Source: CBDDKS01 sp965230335
Lineage (GTDB): Bacteria; Pseudomonadota; Gammaproteobacteria; Enterobacterales; Kangiellaceae
Length of the DNA: 64,000 bases
Direction: 5' to 3'
Assembly (NCBI GenBank): GCA_965230335.1
Contig: CBDDKS010000006.1
Span: 2,294,001 to 2,358,000, forward strand
Below the pieces are notes generated by a model, which worked only from the letters and a program-made list of their open reading frames with translations, was not told the origin of the DNA and ran no database searches. Both the position numbers and the translations under genes were made by a program. Below, one piece after another: positions 53,826-63,926 of the stretch; positions within the stretch are counted from its first letter, which is position 1, and each line of letters begins with the position of its first letter.

Positions 53826-54290
53826 GTGTTTCGAGGCACAACCTACATTAACTTAGACTCTAAAGGGCGAATGGCGATGCCGTCAAGGTATCGTGAACGC
53901 TTAATGGATATGTGTGCGGGTCGGGTTGTGGTCAGTAAAAATCCTTATGAGTTTAAGAAACAGTATTTGATGCTGTTTCCATTGAATAAATGGGAAATAT
54001 TTGAAGAAAAAGTACGCCTGTTACCAAACAACGTTGAGTTAAACCAAATATTTAAGCGACAAACCATTGGTTGTTCAAAAGAAATTGATATGGACGCCAG
54101 TGGTCGTTTGTTATTACCTTCTGAATTTAGAGAGTTATCAAATTTAGAAAAAAATATTGCGTTGGTTGGGCAGGGTGAAGTTTTTCAAATTTGGGATGCC
54201 GCTGCCTGGAAAGCACAAGAAGCGGCTGATGCAGCAGCTATGCAAAATGAAGCATTTGATGCATCACAATTACCCAACCTGGATTTTTAA
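53826..54290 (+). CDS. mraZ: Transcriptional regulator MraZ
   Basis: DNA-binding repressor of the division and cell-wall cluster, related to the AbrB fold. 154 residues (E. coli 152). Two SpoVT/AbrB-like repeats: MFRGTTYINLDSKGRMAMPSRYRERL and KEIDMDASGRLLLPSEFREL, both with the conserved D-x-K/S-G-R core. GTG start with GAGG upstream. First gene of the dcw cluster; two bases separate its stop from rsmH. Confidence 0.97.
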   Translation: MFRGTTYINLDSKGRMAMPSRYRERLMDMCAGRVVVSKNPYEFKKQYLMLFPLNKWEIFEEKVRLLPNNVELNQIFKRQTIGCSKEIDMDASGRLLLPSEFRELSNLEKNIALVGQGEVFQIWDAAAWKAQEAADAAAMQNEAFDASQLPNLDF

Positions 54291-54292
54291 GT

Positions 54293-55228
54293 GTGAGTAA
54301 TGATGTTTACACACACATACCTGTATTACTGAATGAAGCGATTGACGCTTTACAGGTGCATCCAAATCATACTTATCTTGATGGCACTTTTGGGCGAGGC
54401 AGTCACAGTCGGGCGATCCTGGATCGCTTGCAAGGAACGGGCGCTTTGATTGCATTTGATAAAGATAAAGCGGCTTTTGACTATGCTCAAGAGCATTTTA
54501 AAGACAACAATTTTTTCTGTGTGCAAGAAAGTTTTGCAAAGATGAAACAATGCATTCATAACGACTTTTCACATATGACACCGATCCGAGGCGTTCTGTT
54601 TGATTTGGGTGTTTCTTCACCGCAGTTGGATGATGCCAGGCGGGGGTTTAGCTTTATGAAAGACGGACCCCTGGATATGAGAATGAACCACCAAATAGCA
54701 ATGACAGCATCAGAATGGTTAATGGAGGCCGATGTATCTGATATCAAATATGTTTTAAAAGTGTATGGTGAAGAAAAGTTTGCTACACGTATTGCTCGAG
54801 CCATTGTTGAGCAAAGAAAAGAAACGCCTATTACTACAACATTGCAATTGGCCAAGTTGATTGAAGATGCCGTGCCTGTAAAAGATAAATATAAACATCC
54901 TGCAACACGTAGTTTTCAGGCAATTCGTATTCATATTAATGAAGAATTATCTGATCTGGAAACGGGGTTACAAAGTGCTTATGACCTGTTGGAGCCGGGG
55001 GGGCGTTTGGCGGTGATCAGTTTTCATTCATTGGAAGATCGTATTGTGAAGCGTTATTTTAAGAAAATGTCACGAGGTGATGAGTTTCCGGCTGATTTGC
55101 CCATTACACAGGATTTGATTCAACCAAAGCTAAAATTGATTGGACGTGCAAAGAAGCCAACACAAGAAGAAGTAGAAAAGAATCCACGTTCACGTAGTGC
55201 TATTTTACGGGTGGCAGAGAAATGTTAA
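54293..55228 (+). CDS. rsmH: 16S rRNA (cytosine-1402 N4)-methyltransferase
   Basis: SAM-dependent enzyme methylating C1402 of 16S rRNA; also called MraW. 311 residues (E. coli 313). HIPVLLNEAIDALQ, SAM-binding LDGTFGRGSHSRAIL, LFDLGVSSPQLDDARRGFSF, PLDMRMN, and AVISFHSLEDRIVKRYF. GTG start directly after mraZ; its end overlaps ftsL by seven bases. Confidence 0.98.
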   Translation: MSNDVYTHIPVLLNEAIDALQVHPNHTYLDGTFGRGSHSRAILDRLQGTGALIAFDKDKAAFDYAQEHFKDNNFFCVQESFAKMKQCIHNDFSHMTPIRGVLFDLGVSSPQLDDARRGFSFMKDGPLDMRMNHQIAMTASEWLMEADVSDIKYVLKVYGEEKFATRIARAIVEQRKETPITTTLQLAKLIEDAVPVKDKYKHPATRSFQAIRIHINEELSDLETGLQSAYDLLEPGGRLAVISFHSLEDRIVKRYFKKMSRGDEFPADLPITQDLIQPKLKLIGRAKKPTQEEVEKNPRSRSAILRVAEKC

Positions 55229-55581
55229 ATCAAAATACTCAAAAATCATTGAAAAGCTGGTTGAGCAAAGATTATTTTGAAAGAACATTACTGGTTTTGT
55301 TATTGAAAACGTTATTTCGCTTTAAGTGGGTATTACTACTGGCCTTATTGGTTTGGGTCAGTGCCGCTATGACAGTATGGCATGCCCATCAAATTCGAAA
55401 ATATACTGAGTTAAAAGAAACATTACATAATGAGCAATATCAATTAGAAGAGCAGTGGTCAAAACTTAGATTAGAACAGGCATCACTGATTGAACATGGA
55501 AAAATTTTGATGTTGGCTCAAGAGAAACTGGGTATGAAACTGGTTTCCCGAGAAGATGAAATTATTATAGAGACCCGATAG
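55222..55581 (+). CDS. ftsL: Cell division protein FtsL
   Basis: Bitopic divisome protein that works with FtsB and FtsQ to activate FtsWI. 119 residues (E. coli 121). Cytoplasmic tail, one membrane helix (KWVLLLALLVWVSAAMTVWH, about residues 34-53), then a periplasmic coiled coil (YTELKETLHNEQYQLEEQWSKLRLEQ). Sequence conservation is low in this family, so position between rsmH and ftsI and topology carry the call. Its stop abuts the ftsI ATG. Confidence 0.93.
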   Translation: MLNQNTQKSLKSWLSKDYFERTLLVLLLKTLFRFKWVLLLALLVWVSAAMTVWHAHQIRKYTELKETLHNEQYQLEEQWSKLRLEQASLIEHGKILMLAQEKLGMKLVSREDEIIIETR

Positions 55582-57306
55582 ATGAAACAGGCACGCAAAC
55601 CAAAAGGTATTCCATTATGTAACTGGCGTTATAGTCTGCTGGTGATGGTGGTGACTGTTGCGTTTGTTTCATTAATTGTACGTTCTGCACAGTTACAAAT
55701 TGTGAATACAGAATTTTGGAGTCATCAGGCTGATAAAAACTCACTTCGTGAGAAGGTGATTCAATCACAGCGTGGTTTGATTTTAGATCGTCATGGTAGT
55801 GAATTAGCGAGAAGTGTGCCTTCAGAATCGGTTTGGATTAATGCGAAAAAAATTTATTCAACACCAGAGGTTATGCAATCGTTAAAGTGGCAAAAACTGG
55901 CTTCCACACTCAATATACCCGTTAAAAAGCTGAATGCTTTGGTCGAACAGAAAAAAAGTAAACAAAAAATCTGGTTGAATCGTCTGGCACATCCCCGTCA
56001 ATCCCAAATGATACATGCTTTGGATATTGATGGTGTCTATTTGGAAGCAGAACAAAGACGTTATTATCCTGCAGGAGAAAATGTTGCGCATATCATTGGT
56101 TTTACCGATGTGGATGGCAAAGGCATTGAAGGGCTTGAAAAAGCTTATGAACAGCGTTTGTCTGGATCACCCGGTCGTCAAAAAGTGGTACGCAACCGTA
56201 AAGGTGATGTCATTAAGACGGAAGATATGATTGATGCTGTCAAAATGGGTGAGGATATTCAATTAAGTATTGATGCTCAAATACAGGCTTTTGCTTATCG
56301 CAAATTAAAAACGGCTGTGTTACGTCATGGGGCCAGTGCAGGCAGCCTGGTTATTCTGGATGTGGAAACCGGAGAAATTTTAACGATGGTAAATCAACCA
56401 TCGTTCAATCCCAATCGTATTGCTCAACGAAAAGCACCTTTAACACGTAATCGGGCTGTGATTGATATGTATGAACCCGGTTCAACAGCAAAACCATTTA
56501 CAGTGATTTCAGCTTTAGAAGCTGGCAGAGTAAAACCTAATACACTCTTATCAACAGCTCCAGGAAAAATGAAAGTGGGTCGCTATTGGGTCAGAGACAG
56601 TCGTAATCTGGGCAGAATCAGTGTGACAGAGATTATTCAAAAATCCAGCAATGTGGGTGTTACCCGATTGGCACTGGATTTAAAAGATGAAGATTTTTTA
56701 GATACATTTTATAAATTAGGTTTTGGCTTGGATACGGGCAGTGGCTTCCCCGGAGAAATTTCGGGTAATTTTTATATACGTCCTAATTGGACTGATTTTG
56801 AAAAAGCAACGGTCTCTTATGGTTACAGTTTTCAGGTAACCCCATTACAGTTGGCTCATGCTTATGCCACGATTGCCAGTGGTGGTATCAAAAGACAAGT
56901 GTCTTTTTTAAAAACAGAAAGACCGATTGTGGAAGAACGGGTGTTTTCAAAACGTGTGGCTTCTCAAGTATTAAACATGATGGAAACCGTTGTAGATGAA
57001 AAAGGTACCGCAGCATCAGCAGCACTGGCCTCCTATCGGGCTGCAGGAAAAACAGGGACAGCCAGAAAGCGTGCAAAACAAGGGCGAGGCTATGGTGAAG
57101 AGTATGTCGCTGTTTTTGCAGGTGTTGCTCCGGTATCACAACCTAAGATTGCGATGGTAGTTTTAATTGATGAACCATCGGGTGAAGAATATTACGGTGG
57201 TAAAGTGGCTGCGCCAGTCTTTTCTGAAGTAGCAGAGTATGCATTACGCATGTTAAACGTGGTACCTGATAAACGGAAACAGGTAGCACATCATGACAAG
57301 TTGTAA
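55582..57306 (+). CDS. ftsI: Septal peptidoglycan transpeptidase FtsI (PBP3)
   Basis: Divisome-specific transpeptidase anchored in the inner membrane. 574 residues (E. coli 588). One N-terminal membrane helix (YSLLVMVVTVAFVSLIVRSAQLQ), pedestal domain with RGLILDRHGSELA, and the penicillin-binding domain: catalytic Ser301 in PGSTAKPFT, SSN in QKSSNVGVTRLAL, and Lys490 in AAGKTGTARK. Overlaps the likely murE start. Confidence 0.97.
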   Translation: MKQARKPKGIPLCNWRYSLLVMVVTVAFVSLIVRSAQLQIVNTEFWSHQADKNSLREKVIQSQRGLILDRHGSELARSVPSESVWINAKKIYSTPEVMQSLKWQKLASTLNIPVKKLNALVEQKKSKQKIWLNRLAHPRQSQMIHALDIDGVYLEAEQRRYYPAGENVAHIIGFTDVDGKGIEGLEKAYEQRLSGSPGRQKVVRNRKGDVIKTEDMIDAVKMGEDIQLSIDAQIQAFAYRKLKTAVLRHGASAGSLVILDVETGEILTMVNQPSFNPNRIAQRKAPLTRNRAVIDMYEPGSTAKPFTVISALEAGRVKPNTLLSTAPGKMKVGRYWVRDSRNLGRISVTEIIQKSSNVGVTRLALDLKDEDFLDTFYKLGFGLDTGSGFPGEISGNFYIRPNWTDFEKATVSYGYSFQVTPLQLAHAYATIASGGIKRQVSFLKTERPIVEERVFSKRVASQVLNMMETVVDEKGTAASAALASYRAAGKTGTARKRAKQGRGYGEEYVAVFAGVAPVSQPKIAMVVLIDEPSGEEYYGGKVAAPVFSEVAEYALRMLNVVPDKRKQVAHHDKL

Positions 57307-58846
57307 GATAACAGGTTGTAAGATGTCAATCGATATTGATTTTCTAAGTATCCAGAAACACTATTCAGACAGTGTGAAACTCTGTGGTGGCGATCGTGTT
57401 TTGGTAAAGGATATTTGTCTGGATAGTCGGGACATTCAAAAAGAAAATGCTTTTGTTGCTTACCGAGGAGAACAGGTTGATGGACGTGATTTTATTGCTT
57501 CTGCGATAAAACAAGGTGCCAATTTAATTATATGTGATCTTGTTGAACTGCATCAGGATATCGAAAGTCTATGTCAAACACATCATGTCACTTGCTATGC
57601 CGTTCCTCATTTAAAACAACGATTGGGTTTTTTATTAAATCAATTTTTAGATTCACCCAGTAGTAAAATGCAATTAATTGCTGTGACAGGTACCAATGGA
57701 AAAACCAGTTGTGTGCAGTTTTTAGCCCAGGCTTTTGAACTTTTGAAAAAGAAATCATGGGTATTTGGTACTTTGGGTATTGGTGCTTTAGAACAACAGG
57801 TACCCACAAATAATACGACCACAGATATTATCAGTATTCAGAAAAAATTATTGCAAGCTTTAGAAGAACAGGCAGAGTTTGCTTTTATGGAAGTCTCTTC
57901 ACATGGTTTGTGCCAGGGTAGAGTGAATGGTTTGCAGATTAATGTTGCGGCATTGACCAATTTATCACGCGATCACCTGGATTATCATAAAACCATGGAG
58001 GCTTATGCAGAGGCTAAACGACAACTGTTTTTATTTCCAAAACTGGATTGGGTGGTGATCAATATCGATGATGCTTTTGGAAAGCAATTATTGAATGATG
58101 ACTCTATTACGGCAAAAAAATTAAGTGTGAGTCTGAATAAGCCAGAAAAAGAAGATGCTCAAAAAACCTGTGTATGGGTTGAAAGCTATCAATTAACAAC
58201 ATCGGGTATTACGGCTGATATTCACACACCTTGGGGTAATGCACAGATTCATTTGGCTTTGTTAGGTGTATTTAATTTATATAATGCATTATTGGTGATA
58301 GCTGTATTGGGCATTTATGTGAAGGATATTCAAAAAATTGCCAATGTGGTTCAACACATTAAACCGATTAAAGGTCGCATGCAATTATTTGAAGCGACCA
58401 ATTTCCCTCGTTTTGTTGTTGATTATGCACATACCCCGGATGCATTGGAAAAAGTATTAACTGCCGTTCGTCATCATACTCAGGGACACTTGTGGTGTTT
58501 GTTAGGATGTGGCGGTGATCGTGATATAGGAAAGCGTCCTCAAATGGCAAAGCTCGCAGAATCCTTGGCGAATAAAGTGATATTGACGGATGATAATCCT
58601 CGTAACGAATCACCTCAGGCGATTGTGGACGATATGCTAACAGGAGTGGAAAATAAAAATAATATTATTTATATATCAGATAGAAAAAAAGCCATAGAAC
58701 ATGTGGCTTGCCAGGCGGCACCTGACGATATGGTATTGGTTGCCGGCAAAGGACATGAAGATTATCAGATTTATGGTGAACAGCGCTTACAACATTCAGA
58801 TATTGATTGTGTTCAATCACTGATGACAAGGAGTCGGGCATGTTAA
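57293..58846 (+). CDS. murE: UDP-MurNAc-tripeptide ligase (meso-DAP adding)
   Basis: Cytoplasmic Mur ligase adding the third residue of the stem peptide. 517 residues from this start (E. coli 495). ATP loop VTGTNGKTSCVQF, central EVSSHGL, LSRDHLDYH with the carbamylated-Lys region, and DDNPRNESP, whose DNPR marks meso-diaminopimelate specificity. Two starts compete: ATG 57293 inside ftsI and ATG 57323 (MSIDIDFLSIQK); both have AGG upstream, and the sequence GTTGTAAGAT is duplicated between them. The Cys-rich MTSCKITGCK prefix makes the second credible. Confidence 0.95.
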   Translation: MTSCKITGCKMSIDIDFLSIQKHYSDSVKLCGGDRVLVKDICLDSRDIQKENAFVAYRGEQVDGRDFIASAIKQGANLIICDLVELHQDIESLCQTHHVTCYAVPHLKQRLGFLLNQFLDSPSSKMQLIAVTGTNGKTSCVQFLAQAFELLKKKSWVFGTLGIGALEQQVPTNNTTTDIISIQKKLLQALEEQAEFAFMEVSSHGLCQGRVNGLQINVAALTNLSRDHLDYHKTMEAYAEAKRQLFLFPKLDWVVINIDDAFGKQLLNDDSITAKKLSVSLNKPEKEDAQKTCVWVESYQLTTSGITADIHTPWGNAQIHLALLGVFNLYNALLVIAVLGIYVKDIQKIANVVQHIKPIKGRMQLFEATNFPRFVVDYAHTPDALEKVLTAVRHHTQGHLWCLLGCGGDRDIGKRPQMAKLAESLANKVILTDDNPRNESPQAIVDDMLTGVENKNNIIYISDRKKAIEHVACQAAPDDMVLVAGKGHEDYQIYGEQRLQHSDIDCVQSLMTRSRAC

Positions 58847-60267
58847 GTCTCACATTACAAGACATTACAAAAGCAACACAAGGGCAACTCTGTGGACAAG
58901 ACCAAACAGTGGAACACATAGTGACTGATACCCGGCAATCCTGTGCTGGCGCACTATTTGTTGCATTGAAAGGTGAACACTTTGATGCACACCACTTTTT
59001 ACATAAAGCTGTTGAAGCGAATGCGAGTGCTTTGGTATTTGAAAAACAGGCCGTAAAGCAGGGCGACCATTTTGATGTGCCTTATGTGTTGGTAGATAAT
59101 ACGTTGAAGGCTTTAGGTCAAATTGCGCACTTTATTAGAAAACAAGTTAAGGCAACCGTGATTGGTATTACAGGCAGTTGTGGAAAAACAACCGTAAAAG
59201 AAATGATCACTTGTATTTTGTCACAGAAAGGAAAAACCTTATCAACACATTCTAATTTTAATAATGAAGTAGGCGTACCCAAAACCTTATTTCGTTTAGA
59301 TGATACACATGAGTTTGCAGTAGTTGAAATGGGTGCTGCAAAGGAAGGCGACATTCAGTATTTGACTCAAATTGTTGAACCGGATGTTGCTTTAGTAACT
59401 AATGTGTCTGCAGCACATTTAGAAGGTTTTGGTTCAGTAGACATTATTGCCAAAACCAAAGGAGAAATTTACAGATCATTGTCTGATAAAGGCATTGCTG
59501 TTGTGAATCTTGATGATGACTATTCTGAATATTGGATAAACAATTTACATAACCCATTATTGACTTTGAGTTGTAAAAATTCTGTTGTTAGTGGTAGAAC
59601 TGCAGATGTGACAGTCACTGATATTGAAGAAAAAGCTTTAAATGGCACCCGATTCAGTTTGCACTATCAAGGTGAATGTATAGAAATACATTTAGCCGCA
59701 CCAGGAAGGCACAACGTTAATAATGCAGTGGCAGCGGCAAGTGTTGCTTTAGCTTGTGAACTTGATTTAAAAGATATTAAAACTGGGCTGGAAGGTTTTT
59801 CTGGCGTTGAAGGTCGTTTACAAAGATATTATTTTGATAATCAGTTATGTATTATTGATGATACTTATAATGCCAATGTTGCTTCTACGACAGCAGCGAT
59901 TCATGTATTGGCACAATGTGAAGGGAAAAAGTATTTAGTACTGGGAGATATGGCAGAGTTAGGTGATGAATCACAAACCAGTCATCAAACCATTGGAAAA
60001 ATAGCGAAACAACTGGCAATAGACTGCTTAGTCACCACAGGAGAATGGAGTGTGTATACTGCTGAGGCTTTCGGTGAAGGTGCTCGACATTTCTCAAATA
60101 AAAAAAATAGTCAAGATTGGTTAATTCAACAACTTGCCATAACGCCTGGTAACGTTTTGGTAAAAGGTTCCAGAAGTTCAAAAATGGAACAGGTTGTTGA
60201 GGAGTTACTCTCATGGGCCAATCAAACATTTCAAGAGGTTAATGCTGATGCTGGTCTGGTTAGCTGA
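58840..60267 (+). CDS. murF: UDP-MurNAc-tripeptide:D-Ala-D-Ala ligase
   Basis: Adds D-Ala-D-Ala to complete the UDP-MurNAc-pentapeptide. 475 residues (E. coli 452). VTDTRQSCAGALFVALKGEHFDAH in the N-terminal domain, ATP loop ITGSCGKTTVKEM, HSNFNNEVGVPKTL, VVEMGAAKEGDIQYL and IIDDTYNANVAST. ATG 58840 has AAGGAG upstream and overlaps murE by seven bases; an earlier in-frame start at 58807 is less likely. Confidence 0.97.
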   Translation: MLSLTLQDITKATQGQLCGQDQTVEHIVTDTRQSCAGALFVALKGEHFDAHHFLHKAVEANASALVFEKQAVKQGDHFDVPYVLVDNTLKALGQIAHFIRKQVKATVIGITGSCGKTTVKEMITCILSQKGKTLSTHSNFNNEVGVPKTLFRLDDTHEFAVVEMGAAKEGDIQYLTQIVEPDVALVTNVSAAHLEGFGSVDIIAKTKGEIYRSLSDKGIAVVNLDDDYSEYWINNLHNPLLTLSCKNSVVSGRTADVTVTDIEEKALNGTRFSLHYQGECIEIHLAAPGRHNVNNAVAAASVALACELDLKDIKTGLEGFSGVEGRLQRYYFDNQLCIIDDTYNANVASTTAAIHVLAQCEGKKYLVLGDMAELGDESQTSHQTIGKIAKQLAIDCLVTTGEWSVYTAEAFGEGARHFSNKKNSQDWLIQQLAITPGNVLVKGSRSSKMEQVVEELLSWANQTFQEVNADAGLVS

Positions 60268-61330
60268 TTATTTACAAGATTACTTTTCTGCGTTGAATGT
60301 TTTTAAATATTTAACATTGCGTAGTATTTTAAGTGTGATTACAGCATTGCTCATATCACTCATTGTGGGTCCTATTATGATAAGAAAATTAAAACATTAT
60401 CAGATAGGACAAACCGTGCGAACAGATGGTCCTCAGTCGCATTTGTCGAAATCAGGCACGCCAACCATGGGTGGAGCTTTAATTTTAATTGCCATTGCTT
60501 TATCGACTTTATTGTGGAGTGATTTAACCAATAGATATGTTTGGGTCGTGTTATTAACCACCTTGGCATTTGGTCTGGTGGGATGGGTTGATGATTATCG
60601 AAAATTGATCCGCAAAGATCCCAAAGGATTGGTGGCAAGGTGGAAGTATTTTTGGCAAACCATCATTGGTTTATTAGCAGCATTCTATTTATTTTATTCT
60701 CATCAAAGTGATATTGAGCTGACACTCATTGTCCCTTTCTTTAAAAATGTGGCCATTTACTTAGGATGGTTATTTATTCCGTTAACTTATTTTGTCATTG
60801 TCGGTACGAGTAATGCGGTCAATTTAACAGATGGTTTAGATGGTTTGGCTATTTTGCCGACGGTATTGGTTGCCGGTGCTTTAGGTGTCTTTGCCTATTT
60901 AACAGGGCGTGTAGATTTTGCTGAGTATTTATCCATTCCTTATGTTGTTGGCGTGGGTGAGTTAGTGATTTTCTGTGGTGCCATTGTTGGTGCCGGTTTG
61001 GGCTTTCTTTGGTTTAACACCTATCCGGCACAGGTCTTTATGGGCGATGTGGGCGCACTGGGATTAGGTGCTGCATTGGGTACCATTGCTGTGACAGTCA
61101 GACAGGAGTTGGTGTTATTTATTATGGGTGGCGTTTTTGTCATAGAAACTGTCTCCGTTATTTTACAAGTGACATCGTTTAAATTAACTGGGCGTCGTAT
61201 TTTTAATATGGCACCTTTACATCATCACTTTGAATTAAAAGGGTGGCCAGAACCTAGAGTCATTGTCAGGTTTTGGATTATCTCTGTTGTTTTGATTTTA
61301 GTGGGGTTAGCAACGTTGAAAGTAAGATAG
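60248..61330 (+). CDS. mraY: Phospho-MurNAc-pentapeptide transferase
   Basis: Inner-membrane enzyme moving phospho-MurNAc-pentapeptide to undecaprenyl phosphate, giving lipid I. From ATG 60248 it has 360 residues, exactly the E. coli length, and begins MLVWLADYLQDYFSALNVFKYLTLR; GAGG lies nine bases upstream, inside murF. Conserved DGPQSHLSKSGTPTMGG, the Asp pair in GWVDDYRKL, NAVNLTDGLDGLA, FMGDVGALGLG and APLHHHFELKGWPE are all present. About ten membrane helices. Confidence 0.97.
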   Translation: MLVWLADYLQDYFSALNVFKYLTLRSILSVITALLISLIVGPIMIRKLKHYQIGQTVRTDGPQSHLSKSGTPTMGGALILIAIALSTLLWSDLTNRYVWVVLLTTLAFGLVGWVDDYRKLIRKDPKGLVARWKYFWQTIIGLLAAFYLFYSHQSDIELTLIVPFFKNVAIYLGWLFIPLTYFVIVGTSNAVNLTDGLDGLAILPTVLVAGALGVFAYLTGRVDFAEYLSIPYVVGVGELVIFCGAIVGAGLGFLWFNTYPAQVFMGDVGALGLGAALGTIAVTVRQELVLFIMGGVFVIETVSVILQVTSFKLTGRRIFNMAPLHHHFELKGWPEPRVIVRFWIISVVLILVGLATLKVR

Positions 61331-61369
61331 TTCGTTTTAAAACACGATAAATAATAAAAGAAATAGAAT

Positions 61370-62752
61370 ATGTCGATACAATCGATAGACAAAATCGCTG
61401 ATTTAGTAAGCAAAGAAAAACCTGTTGCCATTTTGGGATTGGGGCATACGGGTTTGTCTTATGTCAGCTATTGTATCGATAAAGGCTGGCCTTTCTTTGT
61501 CATGGATTCAAAATTAAGTGCTGAAAAAATCAAAGCATTCCAACACACCTATCCTGATATTTGTTTTGTTGAAGGTGAATTTGATGAAAAGCACTTATTG
61601 AAAGCCGGATTGCTTTTATTAAGTCCCGGTATTGATAGCAGAATTTCTGCTATTCAATCAGCAAAGTTACAAGGCATACCCATTGTTAATGATATTGAGC
61701 TCTTCGTGCTTGAGAATGCAGAGTCCAATAAACCGGTACCTATCATTGCAGTGACGGGTTCTAATGGTAAATCAACCGTTTGTGATTGTTTGCATTCTAT
61801 TTTAAATACAGAAGATTATCCTGTTGAAGCCCTGGGCAATATTGGAAAGCCAGTACTGGATTATTTAGCTATGGAAAAACCCAAATGGTATATTTTAGAG
61901 TTATCCAGTTTTCAATTGGAAAATCTTCAGCATTTGCCACTGGATGTTGCGGTGATTCTAAATATATCACCAGATCATTTAGATCGACATGGTGATTTGA
62001 AGTCTTATGTACAAGCAAAACACAATATATTTCGTCAGGCCAATGCGGTTGTCTATAACCAGGATGATGGATTAACAAAACCGAATAAGAAAAAGAAAGT
62101 CATGTTGACCTTTGGTTGTCAGCAAACAGCCGACTTTCGAGTGCTCAAAAAAACAGAAAACTATGTCATTGAATGGAGTAAAGACAAGGTCATTTATGAA
62201 AATGATATGACGTTAAAAGGTATTCATAATGCGTTAAATATTGCGGCATGCCTGGCCATTCTTAAAGTCTGTAATATTCCGGTTTCAAAAGATATTCTGG
62301 AAAAAATACAGCGTTATTCTGGATTGCCACATCGTTGTCAATGGATACCCTCTAACGATGGTGTGATGTGGATTAATGATTCTAAGGCAACAAATCTGGG
62401 AGCCACCGAAACAGCCATTCAGAGCTATGCCATAGAATCTAATGCACTGTATTTAATTGCTGGCGGTGATGCTAAAGGCAGTGATTTAAATGATTTATCA
62501 TCATCGATTCAACGTTGGGTCAAAAAAGTATGGGTTTTTGGTAAAGATGCACATCAGTTCATGACCTTTTTGCCGGATCAACAGTGTGAAAAAGTCGATG
62601 GATTAACAGAAGCTGTTAAAAAAGCCAAACAGCAGACAAAGCCAGGTGATAGGGTTTTGTTTTCTCCGGCCTGTGCCAGTATTGATATGTATCGTAATTA
62701 TCAGGAAAGAGGCGAACATTTTATTTCTTTGGTAACGGAGTTGGCCGCATGA
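61370..62752 (+). CDS. murD: UDP-MurNAc-L-alanine:D-glutamate ligase
   Basis: Adds D-glutamate to UDP-MurNAc-L-Ala. 460 residues (E. coli 438). N-terminal ILGLGHTGLSYVSYC, ATP loop VTGSNGKSTVCDCL, ELSSFQLENL, NISPDHLDRHG, GLPHRCQWI, INDSKATNLGATETAI and GGDAKGSDL. Begins 39 bases after mraY and overlaps ftsW by four bases (ATGA). Confidence 0.97.
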   Translation: MSIQSIDKIADLVSKEKPVAILGLGHTGLSYVSYCIDKGWPFFVMDSKLSAEKIKAFQHTYPDICFVEGEFDEKHLLKAGLLLLSPGIDSRISAIQSAKLQGIPIVNDIELFVLENAESNKPVPIIAVTGSNGKSTVCDCLHSILNTEDYPVEALGNIGKPVLDYLAMEKPKWYILELSSFQLENLQHLPLDVAVILNISPDHLDRHGDLKSYVQAKHNIFRQANAVVYNQDDGLTKPNKKKKVMLTFGCQQTADFRVLKKTENYVIEWSKDKVIYENDMTLKGIHNALNIAACLAILKVCNIPVSKDILEKIQRYSGLPHRCQWIPSNDGVMWINDSKATNLGATETAIQSYAIESNALYLIAGGDAKGSDLNDLSSSIQRWVKKVWVFGKDAHQFMTFLPDQQCEKVDGLTEAVKKAKQQTKPGDRVLFSPACASIDMYRNYQERGEHFISLVTELAA

Positions 62753-63906
62753 TGTTTTCTTCAGCGATTGAACAAAAAGTAAAGCCATCCATTGATATTG
62801 ATAAATATCTTTTATTCATTGTCATGATTTTAGTGTCTTTGGGTGCATTAATGATTGTGTCAACGTCAGTTGATTATGCAGAAAGTAAACATTTGGCAAA
62901 TAGCTTCCATTTTGTTCATCGACATTTTGTGTATTTAGGCGTTGCCTTATTGGCCGGCATCATAACACTTATGCTGCCCAGTCGAGTTTGGCATCAATTG
63001 GGCCCCTGGTGCATGTTATTGAGTATTGTTTTATTAATGATGGTGTTGATGTTTGGTAAAGAAGTGAATTACAGCAAGCGCTGGTTGACCCTAGGCCCTG
63101 TGACGTTACAAGCAGCGGAAGTTGTTAAATTATTTGTGGTTGTATATATGGCGGGTTATCTCGTCAGGCGTACAGATGAGTTACAAACTCAAATAATTGG
63201 TTTTGTAAAACCGTTATTGTTGGTGAGCATTATTGTTATTGCCCTGGTATTACAACCTGATTTTGGTAGTGTTGCCGTTATCATGGCGACCACCTTATGC
63301 ATGATGTTTTTAGCAGGGGCCAGGTTATGGCAGTTTATTGCTTTAAGTTGTGGTGTTGGTGTGATTTTATTTTACTTAGCCATCAGTGAAAGCTATCGTT
63401 TGATGCGCTTAAAAATGTTTTTGGATCCCTGGCAGGATCCACAAGGTGATGGTTATCAATTAATACAATCACTCATCGCTTATGGTCGGGGTGGCTGGTT
63501 TGGTCAGGGGCTTGGTGAAAGTGTACAGAAATTATTGTATTTACCAGAAGCCCATAATGATTTTGTATTTGCTGTCTATGCTGAAGAATTTGGTTTTGTC
63601 GGCGTCGTTCTGGTTATTCTGTGTTTTGTATTATTTTTCTATCGCGGTATGGCCATTGCCCGTAAGGCGTTAATCAATAATAATCCTTATGGAGCCTATT
63701 TATGTAATGGTATTACACTTTGGTTAACCATGCAGGCTATCGTCAATATTGGTGTCAGTAGTGGTGCATTGCCAACCAAAGGATTAACTTTGCCTTTTAT
63801 CAGTTATGGTGGAAACAGTCTGGTGATTTGTGTGATGGCTGTAGCTATGCTATTGCGTGTGGATTATGAAACCCAGTTATCATTAAAAAAAGGAAAAAGA
63901 AAATGA
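62749..63906 (+). CDS. ftsW: Septal peptidoglycan glycosyltransferase FtsW
   Basis: SEDS-family lipid II polymerase acting with FtsI. 385 residues (E. coli 414), about ten membrane helices. Conserved segments: AKRWL-type NYSKRWLTLGPVTLQAAEVVKLFVVVYMAGYL, LQPDFGSVAVI with the catalytic-loop Asp context, DPWQDPQGDGYQLIQSLIAYGRGGWFGQGLGES, LPEAHNDFVFAVYAEEFGF, and GALPTKGLTLPFISYGGNSLV. Start is one of two adjacent ATGs overlapping the murD stop. Confidence 0.96.
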   Translation: MMFSSAIEQKVKPSIDIDKYLLFIVMILVSLGALMIVSTSVDYAESKHLANSFHFVHRHFVYLGVALLAGIITLMLPSRVWHQLGPWCMLLSIVLLMMVLMFGKEVNYSKRWLTLGPVTLQAAEVVKLFVVVYMAGYLVRRTDELQTQIIGFVKPLLLVSIIVIALVLQPDFGSVAVIMATTLCMMFLAGARLWQFIALSCGVGVILFYLAISESYRLMRLKMFLDPWQDPQGDGYQLIQSLIAYGRGGWFGQGLGESVQKLLYLPEAHNDFVFAVYAEEFGFVGVVLVILCFVLFFYRGMAIARKALINNNPYGAYLCNGITLWLTMQAIVNIGVSSGALPTKGLTLPFISYGGNSLVICVMAVAMLLRVDYETQLSLKKGKRK

Positions 63907-63926
63907 ATAAGGAGGTAACAAAAAAA